64,000 nucleotides of DNA from Companilactobacillus metriopterae (GTDB taxonomy: Bacteria; Bacillota; Bacilli; Lactobacillales; Lactobacillaceae): contig NZ_RSTD01000001.1 of assembly GCF_004117915.1 (NCBI RefSeq), forward strand, positions 310,001-374,000. Direction: 5' to 3'. Positions 47,869 to 57,098 of this stretch are shown one piece after another. The position numbers and the translations under genes were made by a program. Every line of letters begins with the position of its first letter. Position 1 is the first letter of the stretch. The notes under the pieces were generated by a model that had not been told where the DNA came from, searched no databases, and worked only from the letters and a program-made list of their open reading frames with translations.

Positions 47869-48387
47869 TCAATTGTCCTCGGTATGAATCTTATTTAATA
47901 CATGATTCAACATAATTTGATGATATTTATTGTGTAATGTTGGATCTGCATCTTTTATATCATGATACATTTGATCATTAATTTTATCCAAAATATTATT
48001 TAGTTGAATTAATTCTTCATCATTTAGTGCTTTGAGGTAATTAGGAATTACTTGATTTCCTTTTTCAGTTTCTAAACGTCCATTCTCGGTCAAGCTCACG
48101 ATTGTAACACGTTTATCAGTTGATGATTTCTTTTTTGAAACTAATCCTCTTTTTTCCAATTTTTGTACAAATTCTGCTACTGATTGAGGTGTCATATTAA
48201 GTCTTTCTACTAAATCTTTTTGCGATAAATTATCATTATCAGAAAGGGCTAATAGTACCTTTCCTTGTCCTTGAAATAACATTTTATAGTCATTTTTGCT
48301 TTGAGAATCATCTTCTGCAATGTTTTGTAACATACTAAATTCAACTAATTTACCTGCTGTTTTGCTTTGATTAATTATATTTGCCAT
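47869..48387 (-). CDS. MarR-family repressor of the adjacent ABC exporter
   Basis: Winged-helix regulator of 172 residues. The HTH lies at about residues 55-85 (LSQKDLVERLNMTPQSVAEFVQKLEKRGLV) and the wing is KKSSTDKRVTIVSLTENG. It is divergent from the two-gene ABC exporter, and the shared 150-base region has three copies of an AGG-N4-CCT palindrome, so it very likely represses both sides until a ligand binds. Ligand unknown. Confidence 0.92.
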   Translation of the reverse strand: MANIINQSKTAGKLVEFSMLQNIAEDDSQSKNDYKMLFQGQGKVLLALSDNDNLSQKDLVERLNMTPQSVAEFVQKLEKRGLVSKKKSSTDKRVTIVSLTENGRLETEKGNQVIPNYLKALNDEELIQLNNILDKINDQMYHDIKDADPTLHNKYHQIMLNHVLNKIHTEDN

Positions 48388-48430
48388 CGATTTAATCCTC
48401 CAACATTTATTATACTCGAAAATGAAATTA

Positions 48431-48510
48431 AATTCAGGTGCCCCTAATTAAATTCTTGCTAATTAGTCAGGTATACCTTATAATTTATTTAATCAGGTGA
48501 ACCTGATTAA
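48431..48510. promoter_or_regulatory. Three MarR operators between marR and the ABC exporter
   Basis: AGGTGCCCCT (48436-48445), AGGTATACCT (48469-48478) and AGGTGAACCT (48495-48504). The third is embedded in a perfect 9-base inverted repeat TTAATCAGG-TGAA-CCTGATTAA (48489-48510). The second sits inside the promoter spacer and the third just after the start point. Confidence 0.8.
48456..48484 (+). promoter_or_regulatory. Promoter of the DrrAB-like exporter
   Basis: TTGCTA (48456-48461), exactly 17 bases, TATAAT (48479-48484). Confidence 0.75.
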
Positions 48511-48536
48511 TATGTCACAAAAAAGAGGCTATTAAA

Positions 48537-49472
48537 ATGCAAGATGAAATTGCTATTAAAGTTGATCATTTAACTAAGATATTCGACAAGCAAAAAGTAG
48601 TTGATGATGTTTCATTTAGAGTTAAAAAAGGTGAGGTATTTGGTCTGTTAGGACCTAACGGAGCAGGTAAAACAACCATTCTTAGAATGTTAACCACATT
48701 ATTAAAACCTTCAGAAGGTAATATAGCTATTTTTGATTATGATATTAAAAAGGAAAGCAAACAAGCTAGATCAACTTTTGGGGTGACTGGGCAATACGCC
48801 TCTGTGGATGAAGATATCTCTGCAAGGGAAAATTTAATGATATTTTCTAGATTAAATGGTCTTTCCAAAGATGTGGCACGTGTTAGGGCAGAGGAATTAT
48901 TAAAAGAATTTTCACTTGAAGCTAGTGCTGACAAATCTATAAAAGACTTTTCCGGAGGAATGCGTCGTCGACTTGATTTGGCAATCAGTCTAATTACGAG
49001 ACCAGAAATAATATTTTTGGACGAACCAACAACCGGCTTGGATCCACGAACTCGGTTACAAATGTGGGAAACCATCAGAGGATTGGTCAAAGACGGATCG
49101 ACTATTTTTTTGACTACACAATACCTTGAAGAAGCAGATAATTTGGCAGATCGTGTAGCTGTGATTGATCATGGAAAATTAATAAAAATAGGTACACCTG
49201 ATAAATTGAAACATGAAAATGGTGAATCTACGATGTCTTTAAAAATTATGGATAAAAGTGATATTGGTCGTTCTGTCGAGATTCTTAAAAAAAATTTGAA
49301 TTCGGAGCCAACATTAATAGATAGTACAATCATCACAAAATTTAAAGAAACAAAACAAGCTATTGATGGTTTATCAGAGCTAAAGAATGCCAATATTAGT
49401 ATCTCTAATTTAACTATTAAAGAGCCTTCTCTAGACGATGTATTTATGGCACTAACAGTAGGAAAAAACTAA
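48537..49472 (+). CDS. ABC exporter ATP-binding protein, DrrA-like
   Basis: ATPase of 311 residues of the drug resistance/daunorubicin (DrrA, CcmA) type. Walker A GPNGAGKTTI, signature FSGGMRRRLDLAISL, Walker B IIFLDEPTTGLDP and H-loop LTTQYLEEA (His replaced by Gln, usual in DrrA relatives) are visible. The C-terminal 80 residues are the DrrA-type extension. Paired with the permease 18 bases downstream and controlled by the MarR protein. Exports an unknown toxic compound. Confidence 0.93.
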   Translation: MQDEIAIKVDHLTKIFDKQKVVDDVSFRVKKGEVFGLLGPNGAGKTTILRMLTTLLKPSEGNIAIFDYDIKKESKQARSTFGVTGQYASVDEDISARENLMIFSRLNGLSKDVARVRAEELLKEFSLEASADKSIKDFSGGMRRRLDLAISLITRPEIIFLDEPTTGLDPRTRLQMWETIRGLVKDGSTIFLTTQYLEEADNLADRVAVIDHGKLIKIGTPDKLKHENGESTMSLKIMDKSDIGRSVEILKKNLNSEPTLIDSTIITKFKETKQAIDGLSELKNANISISNLTIKEPSLDDVFMALTVGKN

Positions 49473-49490
49473 TTAAGGAGAATATTTACG

Positions 49491-50267
49491 ATGGAAATTA
49501 AAAGAACAAGATTTAATGTGGTTCAAAATATAAATACAATGGCATATCGAAATTTATTAAAGACACTTCATAATCCTGATAACTTTATGGATGTTTTAAT
49601 ACAGCCAATTATGTTCATGATATTGTTTGGTTATTTGTTTGGCGGAGCAATAGCTGGTGGCGTTTATGCATATTTACCAACAATAGTTCCAGGTATACTA
49701 GCCCAAACAATTCTTTCAGCAGCATCAGGATCAGGCACACAAATCAAAGAAGATATGGAAACAGGTATTTTTGATAGATTTAAGACATTGCCAATTGATC
49801 ATATTGCGCCACTGGCTGGACAGCTACTGGCAGATATTTTGAGACTACTTATTGCAACTATTGCATCACTTACAACGGGATTCTTTATGGGATGGCGCCC
49901 AAATGTTAATTTTGGCTGGATTGTGGTAATTGTTTTATTGTCTGTATTTATAGGTTGGGCTATCTCGTGGATATATGCACTCGTTGGACTTCTTGCTAAA
50001 AGTGCAACAATGGTCGAAAGTATTTCCTTGATGACAATGTTACTCTTGTCATTCTTATCAAATGCTTTTATACCAATTAACACCTTACCTAAATTATTAC
50101 AAATTATTGCAAACTTGAATCCAATGACTTACGTGATTACCGCTGTCCGTCAAATTTTAGCTAATGGATCATTTTCAAACACAGCATGGGCTGTTTTATT
50201 GTTCGGAATAGGAATAGTCCTAGTATTTGCACCATTAACTGTATGGGCATATAACAAACAAAGTTAA
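49491..50267 (+). CDS. ABC-2 type permease, DrrB-like
   Basis: Membrane component of the exporter: 258 residues with six hydrophobic segments. The DrrB/ABC2 signature is near residue 190 (SNAFIPINTLPKLLQIIANLNPMTYVITAVR). AAGGAG precedes the ATG. Partner of the preceding ATPase. Confidence 0.93.
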   Translation: MEIKRTRFNVVQNINTMAYRNLLKTLHNPDNFMDVLIQPIMFMILFGYLFGGAIAGGVYAYLPTIVPGILAQTILSAASGSGTQIKEDMETGIFDRFKTLPIDHIAPLAGQLLADILRLLIATIASLTTGFFMGWRPNVNFGWIVVIVLLSVFIGWAISWIYALVGLLAKSATMVESISLMTMLLLSFLSNAFIPINTLPKLLQIIANLNPMTYVITAVRQILANGSFSNTAWAVLLFGIGIVLVFAPLTVWAYNKQS

Positions 50268-50273
50268 TGATTT

Positions 50274-50322
50274 TAAAAAAAGAGTTCAATCTAAGGATGT
50301 ACAAGGTTGAACTCTTTTTTAT
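50274..50322. terminator. Terminator after the exporter, probably bidirectional
   Basis: Stem AAAAAAAGAGTTCAA / TTGAACTCTTTTTT with a 17-base loop, between convergent transcription units. Confidence 0.88.
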
Positions 50323-50352
50323 GAATTTTGATATTTTATCAATGGATTGCAG

Positions 50353-51222
50353 TTATAGAGTGCTTTTAATTTTCTTTATAAAAAGTTTGGCAATTTCGGA
50401 CTGTGTCGAATTTTTAATCCATACAACACTTGATGTTGAATGAAAATCACCTGAAAGTGGAACAAATTGTAAATTGGATGATGCAGTATTTATTATTCCC
50501 TCAAAACCGATCACAAGTCCTAATCCAGACTCAACCATAAGTGAGGCATTATATATTAAATCGTAAGTTGCAACAATATTTAAATTGTCAATGTTTTCTC
50601 CGAAAAATTCACTTAATTGATCACGAACCAATCTCTGCCTTGAAATAATTAGCGGGCGCTTTTTAATGTCTGAAGGACTAATATGCTTTTTTGAAGAAAG
50701 GGGGTCATCTTTTCTCATAAGGATTCCCCATTTATCTGTACTTTTAATTTGGAGATAATCATATTTTGTTTTATCAGCAGGATTAAATATAATTGCAAAA
50801 TCTAAAACTCCATTTGAAAGTAATTCATTCATGGTATCTGCATTGCCACTTATAACATGAAATTTTATCTTTGGATAATCTGAATTTATTTCAGTTAATA
50901 TATCTGTGATAAATTTTTTTGTTGGACTTTCTCCTGCTCCAATGAATAAGTCTCCTGAATAATCAGAATTTGTTTGAATATTGGAGATAGTTTCATCAAC
51001 AGAATTTATTATTTGAATTGATTGTGATAAAAAGTATTGACCTTGATCTGTCAAAGTTAGTTGACGGGATCCTCTATTGAAAAGTTTTACCCCAAGCTCT
51101 GACTCAAGTTCATTTAACTGTCTTGATAATGAGGGTTGACTGATACTTAAGACTTGAGCAGCATGACTGATGTTTCTTTCTGAAGCAACAGTAATAAAAT
51201 AACGTAAAATCCTTAGTTCCAT
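50353..51222 (-). CDS. LysR-family transcriptional regulator
   Basis: Regulator of 289 residues: N-terminal HTH (LRYFITVASERNISHAAQVL, SQPSLSRQLNELESELG) and a periplasmic-binding-like effector domain. The start at 51222 (MELRILRYF) has AGGAGAG upstream; the in-frame codon at 51240 does not. Divergent from a secreted alpha/beta hydrolase, which is its probable target by the usual LysR arrangement. Confidence 0.92.
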   Translation of the reverse strand: MELRILRYFITVASERNISHAAQVLSISQPSLSRQLNELESELGVKLFNRGSRQLTLTDQGQYFLSQSIQIINSVDETISNIQTNSDYSGDLFIGAGESPTKKFITDILTEINSDYPKIKFHVISGNADTMNELLSNGVLDFAIIFNPADKTKYDYLQIKSTDKWGILMRKDDPLSSKKHISPSDIKKRPLIISRQRLVRDQLSEFFGENIDNLNIVATYDLIYNASLMVESGLGLVIGFEGIINTASSNLQFVPLSGDFHSTSSVVWIKNSTQSEIAKLFIKKIKSTL

Positions 51223-51458
51223 GAAAGCTCTCCTATTCAAAAAATGTATATATTAGTATTCATTATAAGTATTGGAAATAAGGTATAGAACAGCATACAA
51301 TATAAATTGTAATTCTTCTATTGAATATTTTCCGTTTTATGTTTTTGATTCTTTTAATTTTAATTCCAAAATTGCATTGACGACCTATGAGGGAAGAAAT
51401 TATATGAAACATGCAGTTCAAAGTTGAATTTAAGAGCGAAAAACACTGGAGGGTAAAT

Positions 51459-52556
51459 TTGAAAAGAAAAATTCTTTTTATTGGAATATTTACATTTGTT
51501 ATAACAATGACATTATTGATTATTAATGGAGGTAGTAATGTGAAAGCTGATCCAGTTTATACTGCGGGAGAAGAAAACGTCTTCTCAAGAAATCCGTCAT
51601 TACCAACGGGCGATTTGTCTAACGGGGCAGACAATTGGTATAAGAGTGATAAAGTTACTCAAACCAAAGTGTCCTTCAAAAATATATACGGAATGAAAAT
51701 TGTTGGAAATTTATTTGTACCAAAGGGTTTGGATAAAACAAAAGAAAATCCAGCAATTATTGTTGGCGCACCGTTTGGTGCAGTAAAAGAACAATCTTCA
51801 AATCTTTACGCACAAAAGATGGCAGATAAGGGTTTTGTGACATTGTCATTTGATCAAGTATTTTATGGTGAAAGTGATGGTTCTCCAAAAGGAAGTGTTG
51901 AACATGATTTATATTCAGAAAGTTTCTCTGCGGCTGCTGATTATTTAACTACGTTAAATTATGTGGACAACGATAGAATCGGGGTTCTCGGCATATGTGC
52001 ATCGGGTGGATTCTCTATAAGTGCAGCTAAGATTGATTCACGATTAAAAGCTATAGCAACGGTTAGTATGTACGATCTTGGTGAAATGGCAAGATCAGGA
52101 ATCAATAATTCCCAAAGTATTGAACAAAGAAAAGCAAATATAAAGGCTGCATCTGATGAACGTACAGCAGTAGCAAATGGTAAACCAATCCAATATATTG
52201 GAGGTACACCTGAAACAATTACACCAGATTCAGATCCAATTTCCAAAGAGTTTTATGACTTTTATAGAACTCAAAGAGGTGCTGCAGGTACTACAACACA
52301 GATGACGCAAGAATCTAGTGCTAAGTTTATTAACTTCTATCCGCTTGAGGATATGGAAACAATTGCTCCAAGACCACTACTTTTCATTGCTGGTGATCAT
52401 GCGCACTCTCTATCATTTAGTCAAGAAGCATATGAAAAAGCATCAGGTCCAAAAGAATTATATATTGTAAAAAATGCAGGTCATGTTGATTTATATGATC
52501 GAACAGACTTAATACCATTTGAGAAATTAGATAGCTTCTTCTCAAATAATTTGTAA
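51459..52556 (+). CDS. Exported alpha/beta hydrolase
   Basis: A 365-residue hydrolase of the dienelactone-hydrolase-like/YcjY class. Residues 1-30 are a signal peptide or membrane anchor (ILFIGIFTFVITMTLLII). The elbow is GVLGICASGGFS (G-x-C-x-S-G, nucleophile Ser); Asp is in FIAGDHAHSL, His in KNAGHVDLYD. The start is TTG 51459 with GGAGGG five bases ahead; ATG 51411 in frame is a weaker choice. Divergent LysR gene is its likely regulator. Substrate unknown. Confidence 0.82.
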   Translation: MKRKILFIGIFTFVITMTLLIINGGSNVKADPVYTAGEENVFSRNPSLPTGDLSNGADNWYKSDKVTQTKVSFKNIYGMKIVGNLFVPKGLDKTKENPAIIVGAPFGAVKEQSSNLYAQKMADKGFVTLSFDQVFYGESDGSPKGSVEHDLYSESFSAAADYLTTLNYVDNDRIGVLGICASGGFSISAAKIDSRLKAIATVSMYDLGEMARSGINNSQSIEQRKANIKAASDERTAVANGKPIQYIGGTPETITPDSDPISKEFYDFYRTQRGAAGTTTQMTQESSAKFINFYPLEDMETIAPRPLLFIAGDHAHSLSFSQEAYEKASGPKELYIVKNAGHVDLYDRTDLIPFEKLDSFFSNNL

Positions 52557-52563
52557 TTTAAAT

Positions 52564-52602
52564 AGAAAAACACTACCTATGATAATTAGGTGGTGTTTTT
52601 TT
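52564..52602 (+). terminator. Hydrolase terminator
   Basis: Stem AAAAACACTACCTA/TAGGTGGTGTTTTT with G-T pairs and loop TGATAAT. Confidence 0.88.
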
Positions 52603-52842
52603 TATGTTCGATAGAAGATATTTATTAGATTTAATTTATTTTGTTAGTTTTTATTTTGTTTTATAAATAAAATTAAATACTATTAAGTATCAAAAAATAA
52701 AAAAATAATAATTCATTTATCGATTTATATAATTGTGATAGTATGAACATGTATTAAGACCTCAAAGAAGTTCTCTATTAAGATCAATTAACAGGTGTTA
52801 AAAGAAAAGTAATTCCGCTTATGGCCATCTAGGAGGGTAGTT

Positions 52843-53730
52843 ATGTTACAGATAAAAGAATTAGATATTTATTATGGAAGAAAAAAGATTGTTAAAAATG
52901 CCTCTTTTGAAATTTCAGATGGTGAAATAGTTGGTTTGATAGGTCCTAATGGGGCTGGAAAAACTACTATAATGAAAACTATTTTAGGACTTACAAAATT
53001 TAGAGGAAACATTAGTTTTAATGGTAAAGAAATAACTGATAATAACCATGAAGAGTTGAATAATGTTGGTGCTTTGATTGAAAATCCTGCAATATATCCA
53101 TTTTTAACAGGAAAAGCAAATCTTGAACTATATTCAACTAATGAGCAGAGTACTTCCGAACTTATTACTCGTTTAGGAATGGATAGTTATATCAACAAAA
53201 AAGCAGGTTCTTATTCTATCGGAATGAAACAAAAATTAGGAATCGCTTTAGCATTATTAAATAATCCTAAGTTTGTGATTCTTGATGAACCAATGAATGG
53301 ATTAGATATTGAATCTACAATTTTAATACGTCAAATTATTCGCGAGTATTCTTCACGAGGCACTTCTTTTTTAATATCGAGTCATGTGCTTAGTGAACTA
53401 CAAAAAGTTATGACTTCAGTAATTATTATTAATCACGGTGAAATTATTATGAATTCTCCGATTGAAGAATTCAATAAGAGTAACTCATCGTCATATTTAT
53501 TAAGAACTACTGATATGGATAAGACATTCAAACTTTTAAATGAAAATTCAATTCCAGTATCTAAAGATGAAAATCATTTTATTATCAAGGATGAGTATAT
53601 TGATAAGTCACAAAAGATAATTTTTGATCACCAAATTTGGTTAATAGAATTAGCTCCAAACGAATTGACGTTCGAGCAAAATATCATAAATATTCTGCAA
53701 AAAAAGCGAGGGGAGAACAATGCAAACTAA
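52843..53730 (+). CDS. ABC transporter ATP-binding protein, LanF/BcrA-like
   Basis: ATPase of 295 residues of the bacitracin/lantibiotic-immunity type. Walker A GPNGAGKTTI, Q-loop, signature YSIGMKQKLGIALALL (S-I-G-M in place of SGGQ, typical of LanF/BcrA), Walker B FVILDEPMNGLD and H-loop SSHVLSE. A strong AGGAGGG site precedes it. Followed by two permeases; the trio resembles LanFEG self-immunity or BcrAB transporters. No bacteriocin precursor or two-component system is adjacent, so a general peptide-detoxification role is as likely. Confidence 0.9.
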   Translation: MLQIKELDIYYGRKKIVKNASFEISDGEIVGLIGPNGAGKTTIMKTILGLTKFRGNISFNGKEITDNNHEELNNVGALIENPAIYPFLTGKANLELYSTNEQSTSELITRLGMDSYINKKAGSYSIGMKQKLGIALALLNNPKFVILDEPMNGLDIESTILIRQIIREYSSRGTSFLISSHVLSELQKVMTSVIIINHGEIIMNSPIEEFNKSNSSSYLLRTTDMDKTFKLLNENSIPVSKDENHFIIKDEYIDKSQKIIFDHQIWLIELAPNELTFEQNIINILQKKRGENNAN

Positions 53731-54472
53731 TTTTTCGCATGAACTATTTAAGTTTACTAATCGTCATGTACCAAGGTATGGAATTATTATTTTGTTTTTA
53801 TTAATGGTTTATACGGCAATTCCAACAAACAATATTAGTAGTAACATTGTTGCCCAAGGATTTTCTGCAGGTCAATGGATATGTATTATAATTATTGCTT
53901 TGGCATCTGACACCATTACCATGGAATATAGAAACAATACAATGTCTACAATTGTGTATAAAAGCAAGAATAAAATATCAGTCTATATATCTAAATTGTT
54001 TGTATTGATTATTTATGGAGTTCTTTTGCTGGTTATAGGTGTTTTGTTCTCTTTTTTAATTAAATTTCTAGCTGCTAGAAGTAAGTTTTCTTGGCTTTCT
54101 ACATATCATGAAGGTCATTCATTATTAAATTCTTTATTACTAAACATGGGTGGTACAGCGATTTACCTGTTATTCATTATTACATTGTCTATGCTATTAA
54201 TATCACTTTTTAAAAACAATGCTACTGTAATTATTATTGGTCTGGCGATTGCCTTTTTAGGAGCCGACCTTTCTAATGTTTTAATAGCTGCGTTACCAAA
54301 TTTAAAATCTATATTGGCATGGAATCCGTTTAATATGATTAACGTTATTAATCAATTATCTGGAGTGAATTCGTCACATCTTTCTAATATAGAATTAATC
54401 GTTGGAAATATAGTTTACTCAATTTTATTTTTAATACTTGGATTTTGGACATTCAAAAAAAGACCTATTTGA
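53720..54472 (+). CDS. ABC-2 type permease (LanE/BcrB-like)
   Basis: A 250-residue membrane protein with six hydrophobic segments, overlapping the ATPase gene by 11 bases. The internal stretch MEYRNNTMSTIVYKSKNKIS closely matches that of the next gene (MEFQNKTILTLLYRSKNKSS), so the two permeases are paralogues from a tandem duplication. Probably one half of a heterodimeric channel. Confidence 0.87.
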   Translation: MQTNFSHELFKFTNRHVPRYGIIILFLLMVYTAIPTNNISSNIVAQGFSAGQWICIIIIALASDTITMEYRNNTMSTIVYKSKNKISVYISKLFVLIIYGVLLLVIGVLFSFLIKFLAARSKFSWLSTYHEGHSLLNSLLLNMGGTAIYLLFIITLSMLLISLFKNNATVIIIGLAIAFLGADLSNVLIAALPNLKSILAWNPFNMINVINQLSGVNSSHLSNIELIVGNIVYSILFLILGFWTFKKRPI

Positions 54473-54505
54473 AGTTTTAGTTTGCTGGGAGGTGAATTCT
54501 AAATT

Positions 54506-55276
54506 ATGTATACTGAACTACGTCACGAACTGTATAAATTAATTCATCGTAAATTGCCATGGTTGGTTATCATTATAATGATTCTGTTCATGATAATCAT
54601 GGGTATTGGTATGGGAAGTGATTACGGCAAATTATTGGTTATGACTAGTTATAATTCTAGTCAAATAATACTACTGCTATTAGTAATTGTTGGATCCACT
54701 ATTTTTTCAATGGAATTTCAAAATAAGACTATACTAACACTCCTATATCGCTCCAAAAATAAATCATCGGTATTTTTAGCTAAATTTTTTACTTTAATTA
54801 TATATAGTATTTTACTTCACGTAATTGCAATGATAGTAACAATAATATTTAACATGTTCCCATTAATTAATAATCCTGTTTCACTCAATAGTATATATAA
54901 GTATCATCAATATTTATTTGTAAATATGTTGATGACCACCGGGGTTGATATTGTTGTTTCAATTTTAATTATTAGTCTTATTTGCCTCACATCTTGTTTG
55001 ATTAATTCAAATACAATCGTAATTGTTATCAATGCCATAATTATATTTATGGGGAGTGGATTATCTTCAAATTTATTAAATGCAAATGTTAGATATGTAA
55101 ATATTGTTCGTTGGAATCCGCTAAATATGCTTAATCTAACCACTCAATATTACAATTACAGTACATATCATTTAACATCTATGCTCTCCAATATTCAGCT
55201 TTTAATGGGTACTATTTTGTACGCAATGATATTTTTACTACTTGGATATTTTGTTTTCAGGAAGAAAAAATTTTAA
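54506..55276 (+). CDS. ABC-2 type permease (LanG/BcrB-like)
   Basis: A 256-residue membrane protein with six hydrophobic segments, paralogous to the preceding one (MYTELRHELYKLIHRKLPWL mirrors its N-terminus FSHELFKFTNRHVPRYG, and both end with GYFVFRKKK / GFWTFKKRP). It begins 33 bases later with a GGGAGGTG site. Part of the same transporter. Confidence 0.87.
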   Translation: MYTELRHELYKLIHRKLPWLVIIIMILFMIIMGIGMGSDYGKLLVMTSYNSSQIILLLLVIVGSTIFSMEFQNKTILTLLYRSKNKSSVFLAKFFTLIIYSILLHVIAMIVTIIFNMFPLINNPVSLNSIYKYHQYLFVNMLMTTGVDIVVSILIISLICLTSCLINSNTIVIVINAIIIFMGSGLSSNLLNANVRYVNIVRWNPLNMLNLTTQYYNYSTYHLTSMLSNIQLLMGTILYAMIFLLLGYFVFRKKKF

Positions 55277-55546
55277 TACATTGTTGTGTTAAAGTTACAT
55301 TCAATTTGCTATTAAATGTTTAAAGAATATTATTTTCCGGAAATTTAGATTAATAATTTCTACAGAATAAAAAGGCAAACTAACAAAGAGGTTGTCTTTT
55401 TTTTATTTATAATTGAAATGCATAGATAGAAGCTCTAACTTAGAAAAAATAATTATTATTTAAAATTTAATAGGATTATTGATGCTTTTGAATTATCGTA
55501 TAAGTGTAAATATATTTTTTATCATTAATGCAAGGAGGGTGCAATT
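55277..55546. other. AT-rich intergenic stretch
   Basis: About 270 bases with one terminator (55369-55405) and otherwise no gene I can support. In particular I looked for a small leader-peptide or bacteriocin precursor next to the ABC transporter and did not find one. Confidence 0.5.
55369..55405 (+). terminator. Terminator of the LanFEG-like operon
   Basis: AAAAAGGCAA pairs with TTGTCTTTTT (one G-T pair), then T8. Confidence 0.75.
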
Positions 55547-56185
55547 TTGGAAAGACCAAATTTTAGTAGCACAATGAGCACCCAAAGTTTTAACAGTTTT
55601 TAATGGTATAAAAAAGAATTAGAACAGATATGTAGGACACATGGTTTACCAAGCTATGGGACTAAAGCTGAGTTAGAATCATACGTAAATCAATTTTTAG
55701 ATGGAGTTCCTACAAGTAAAATAAAAAGTGTAAGAAAAATCAGGCGAAATACTTCCAACAAATTAACTTCAGATCAGATTACTTTAGATACAAAATTATT
55801 AAATTCAGGGTTTTCACTGAATAATGAAGCCAGAGTATTCTTTTGTAATTATTTTAATCTTGAGAAGTTTTCATTTAGTAAACCTATGGCAATTATGATG
55901 CGGGAAGTTGAAAAAAATGCAGATACAGAAGCAACAGCTTCAGATTTAATAGCATCTTTAAGCTATAAAAAAAATAGTTACACAGATGACTCTGAGGAAA
56001 AAACTTATCAATGGAATAATTTTGTAAGAGATTTCCGAAAAGATCCAAATAACTCTATATTTAGTTCACAAATGAAGGTAGCGTCAATCCTTTGGAAGGA
56101 AGTAAAAAATTCCAACAAAGAAAAGGTATATAATCAAGAATTAGTTAGAGAAAATTATGATTTAATAAAAGAGTATCTTAAGTGA
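55547..56185 (+). pseudogene. SAP-domain-like protein gene with an in-frame nonsense codon
   Basis: AAGGAGGG at 55532-55539 is followed seven bases later by TTG 55547 and a frame of 213 codons that is open apart from TAA at codon 19 (55601-55603). The frame reads MERPNFSSTMSTQSFNSF, stop, WYKKELEQICRTHGLPSYG and then KAELESYVNQFLDG, a SAP-like helix-turn-helix module, then a helical C-terminal part (RVFFCNYFNLEKFSFSKPM, WNNFVRDFRKDP). A Tyr codon TAT/TAC to TAA change would explain it. The remainder from ATG 55886 could still give a 99-residue fragment. Function unknown. Confidence 0.7.
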
Positions 56186-56243
56186 TATGCCCTTTTAATG
56201 AAATACATATTTGTGAATAAAAGAAAACATAGGTGAAATGAGC

Positions 56244-56891
56244 ATGGGAAAATTTTGTTTTAGTTTCAGTGCAGGAAAAGACAGCTTGCTAGCTCTTGAT
56301 AAGCTAGTAAATGAAGGAAATGAATTGATTGGAATTCTTACTAGTGTTGATGCTAACATTCAACGTTCATGGTTTCATGGCTTACCCGTTAGTGTTCTAC
56401 AGGAGACAGCAGACAGTTTGGGAGTTCCGTTAAAAATAGTTGAGGCAGGTGCCAGTGACTATCAAAATCAAATGGTAAAACATCTGCAAGAATTTGCTGA
56501 CCAAGGTGCTGAATTCTGTGGATTTGGAGATATGGACAATCCAGAGAACAAAAATTGGAACGTTGAGACTGCTAAAAAAGCAGGTCTTCAAGCTCGTTTG
56601 CCACTATGGGGAATTGAGCACGATGAAATAATGAACCAGTTTTTAGATAGCGGATATAAAGCAATCGTTAAAGCTATCAGCAAAAAAACGGATATTCCGC
56701 AGAGCTACCTTGGCAAACCAGTCGATGTTGAATTCGTTGGTTACTTAAAAGATAAAAATATTGACGTTACAGGTGAAAACGGTGAGTACCATACTTTTGT
56801 TTATGATGGTCCGCTGTATAGTAAACCGATTGAATTTAAAACAGGGGATGTCTTTGAAAGTAAGTATGCTTATTCTTTGATTATTGATTAA
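56244..56891 (+). CDS. Dph6-like ATP pyrophosphatase (adenosine nucleotide alpha-hydrolase family)
   Basis: A 215-residue protein related to diphthine-ammonia ligase. It has the PP-loop FSFSAGKDSLLALDKL near the N-terminus and the family C-terminal block GENGEYHTFVYDGPLY. Bacteria lack diphthamide, so the real substrate differs and is unknown. I chose ATG 56244, seven bases after AGGTGA; ATG 56238 lies almost on the site. Flanked by a broken gene and phage-like ORFs, so it may belong to the accessory region. Confidence 0.88.
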   Translation: MGKFCFSFSAGKDSLLALDKLVNEGNELIGILTSVDANIQRSWFHGLPVSVLQETADSLGVPLKIVEAGASDYQNQMVKHLQEFADQGAEFCGFGDMDNPENKNWNVETAKKAGLQARLPLWGIEHDEIMNQFLDSGYKAIVKAISKKTDIPQSYLGKPVDVEFVGYLKDKNIDVTGENGEYHTFVYDGPLYSKPIEFKTGDVFESKYAYSLIID

Positions 56892-56969
56892 TTTTTTAAC
56901 ATGGAGATGAGAACTTATGATTTGTATTAATATTAACCGAGATAGAAATATTGTTTGGAGAAAATTAAA

Positions 56970-56998
56970 CCCCACCTTAATTGGTAGGGACTTTTTTA
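56970..56998 (+). terminator. Intrinsic terminator
   Basis: CCCCACC-TTAATT-GGTAGGG with an AC-T6 tail, downstream of the Dph6-like gene. Confidence 0.7.
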
Positions 56999-57098
56999 TT
57001 TGTGATTTTTTCCCATTTTAGTTTTATTATTAAATTTAAGTAATATTTTATATTATTTATAGTTATAAAATTGATGATTTTATTAAATATTTACGTTT

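Noticed and set aside
52603-52842. Riboswitch or peptide gene before the LanFEG-like operon
   Set aside because: The 240-base AT-rich stretch has no recognisable aptamer, T-box or convincing small ORF with a ribosome site.
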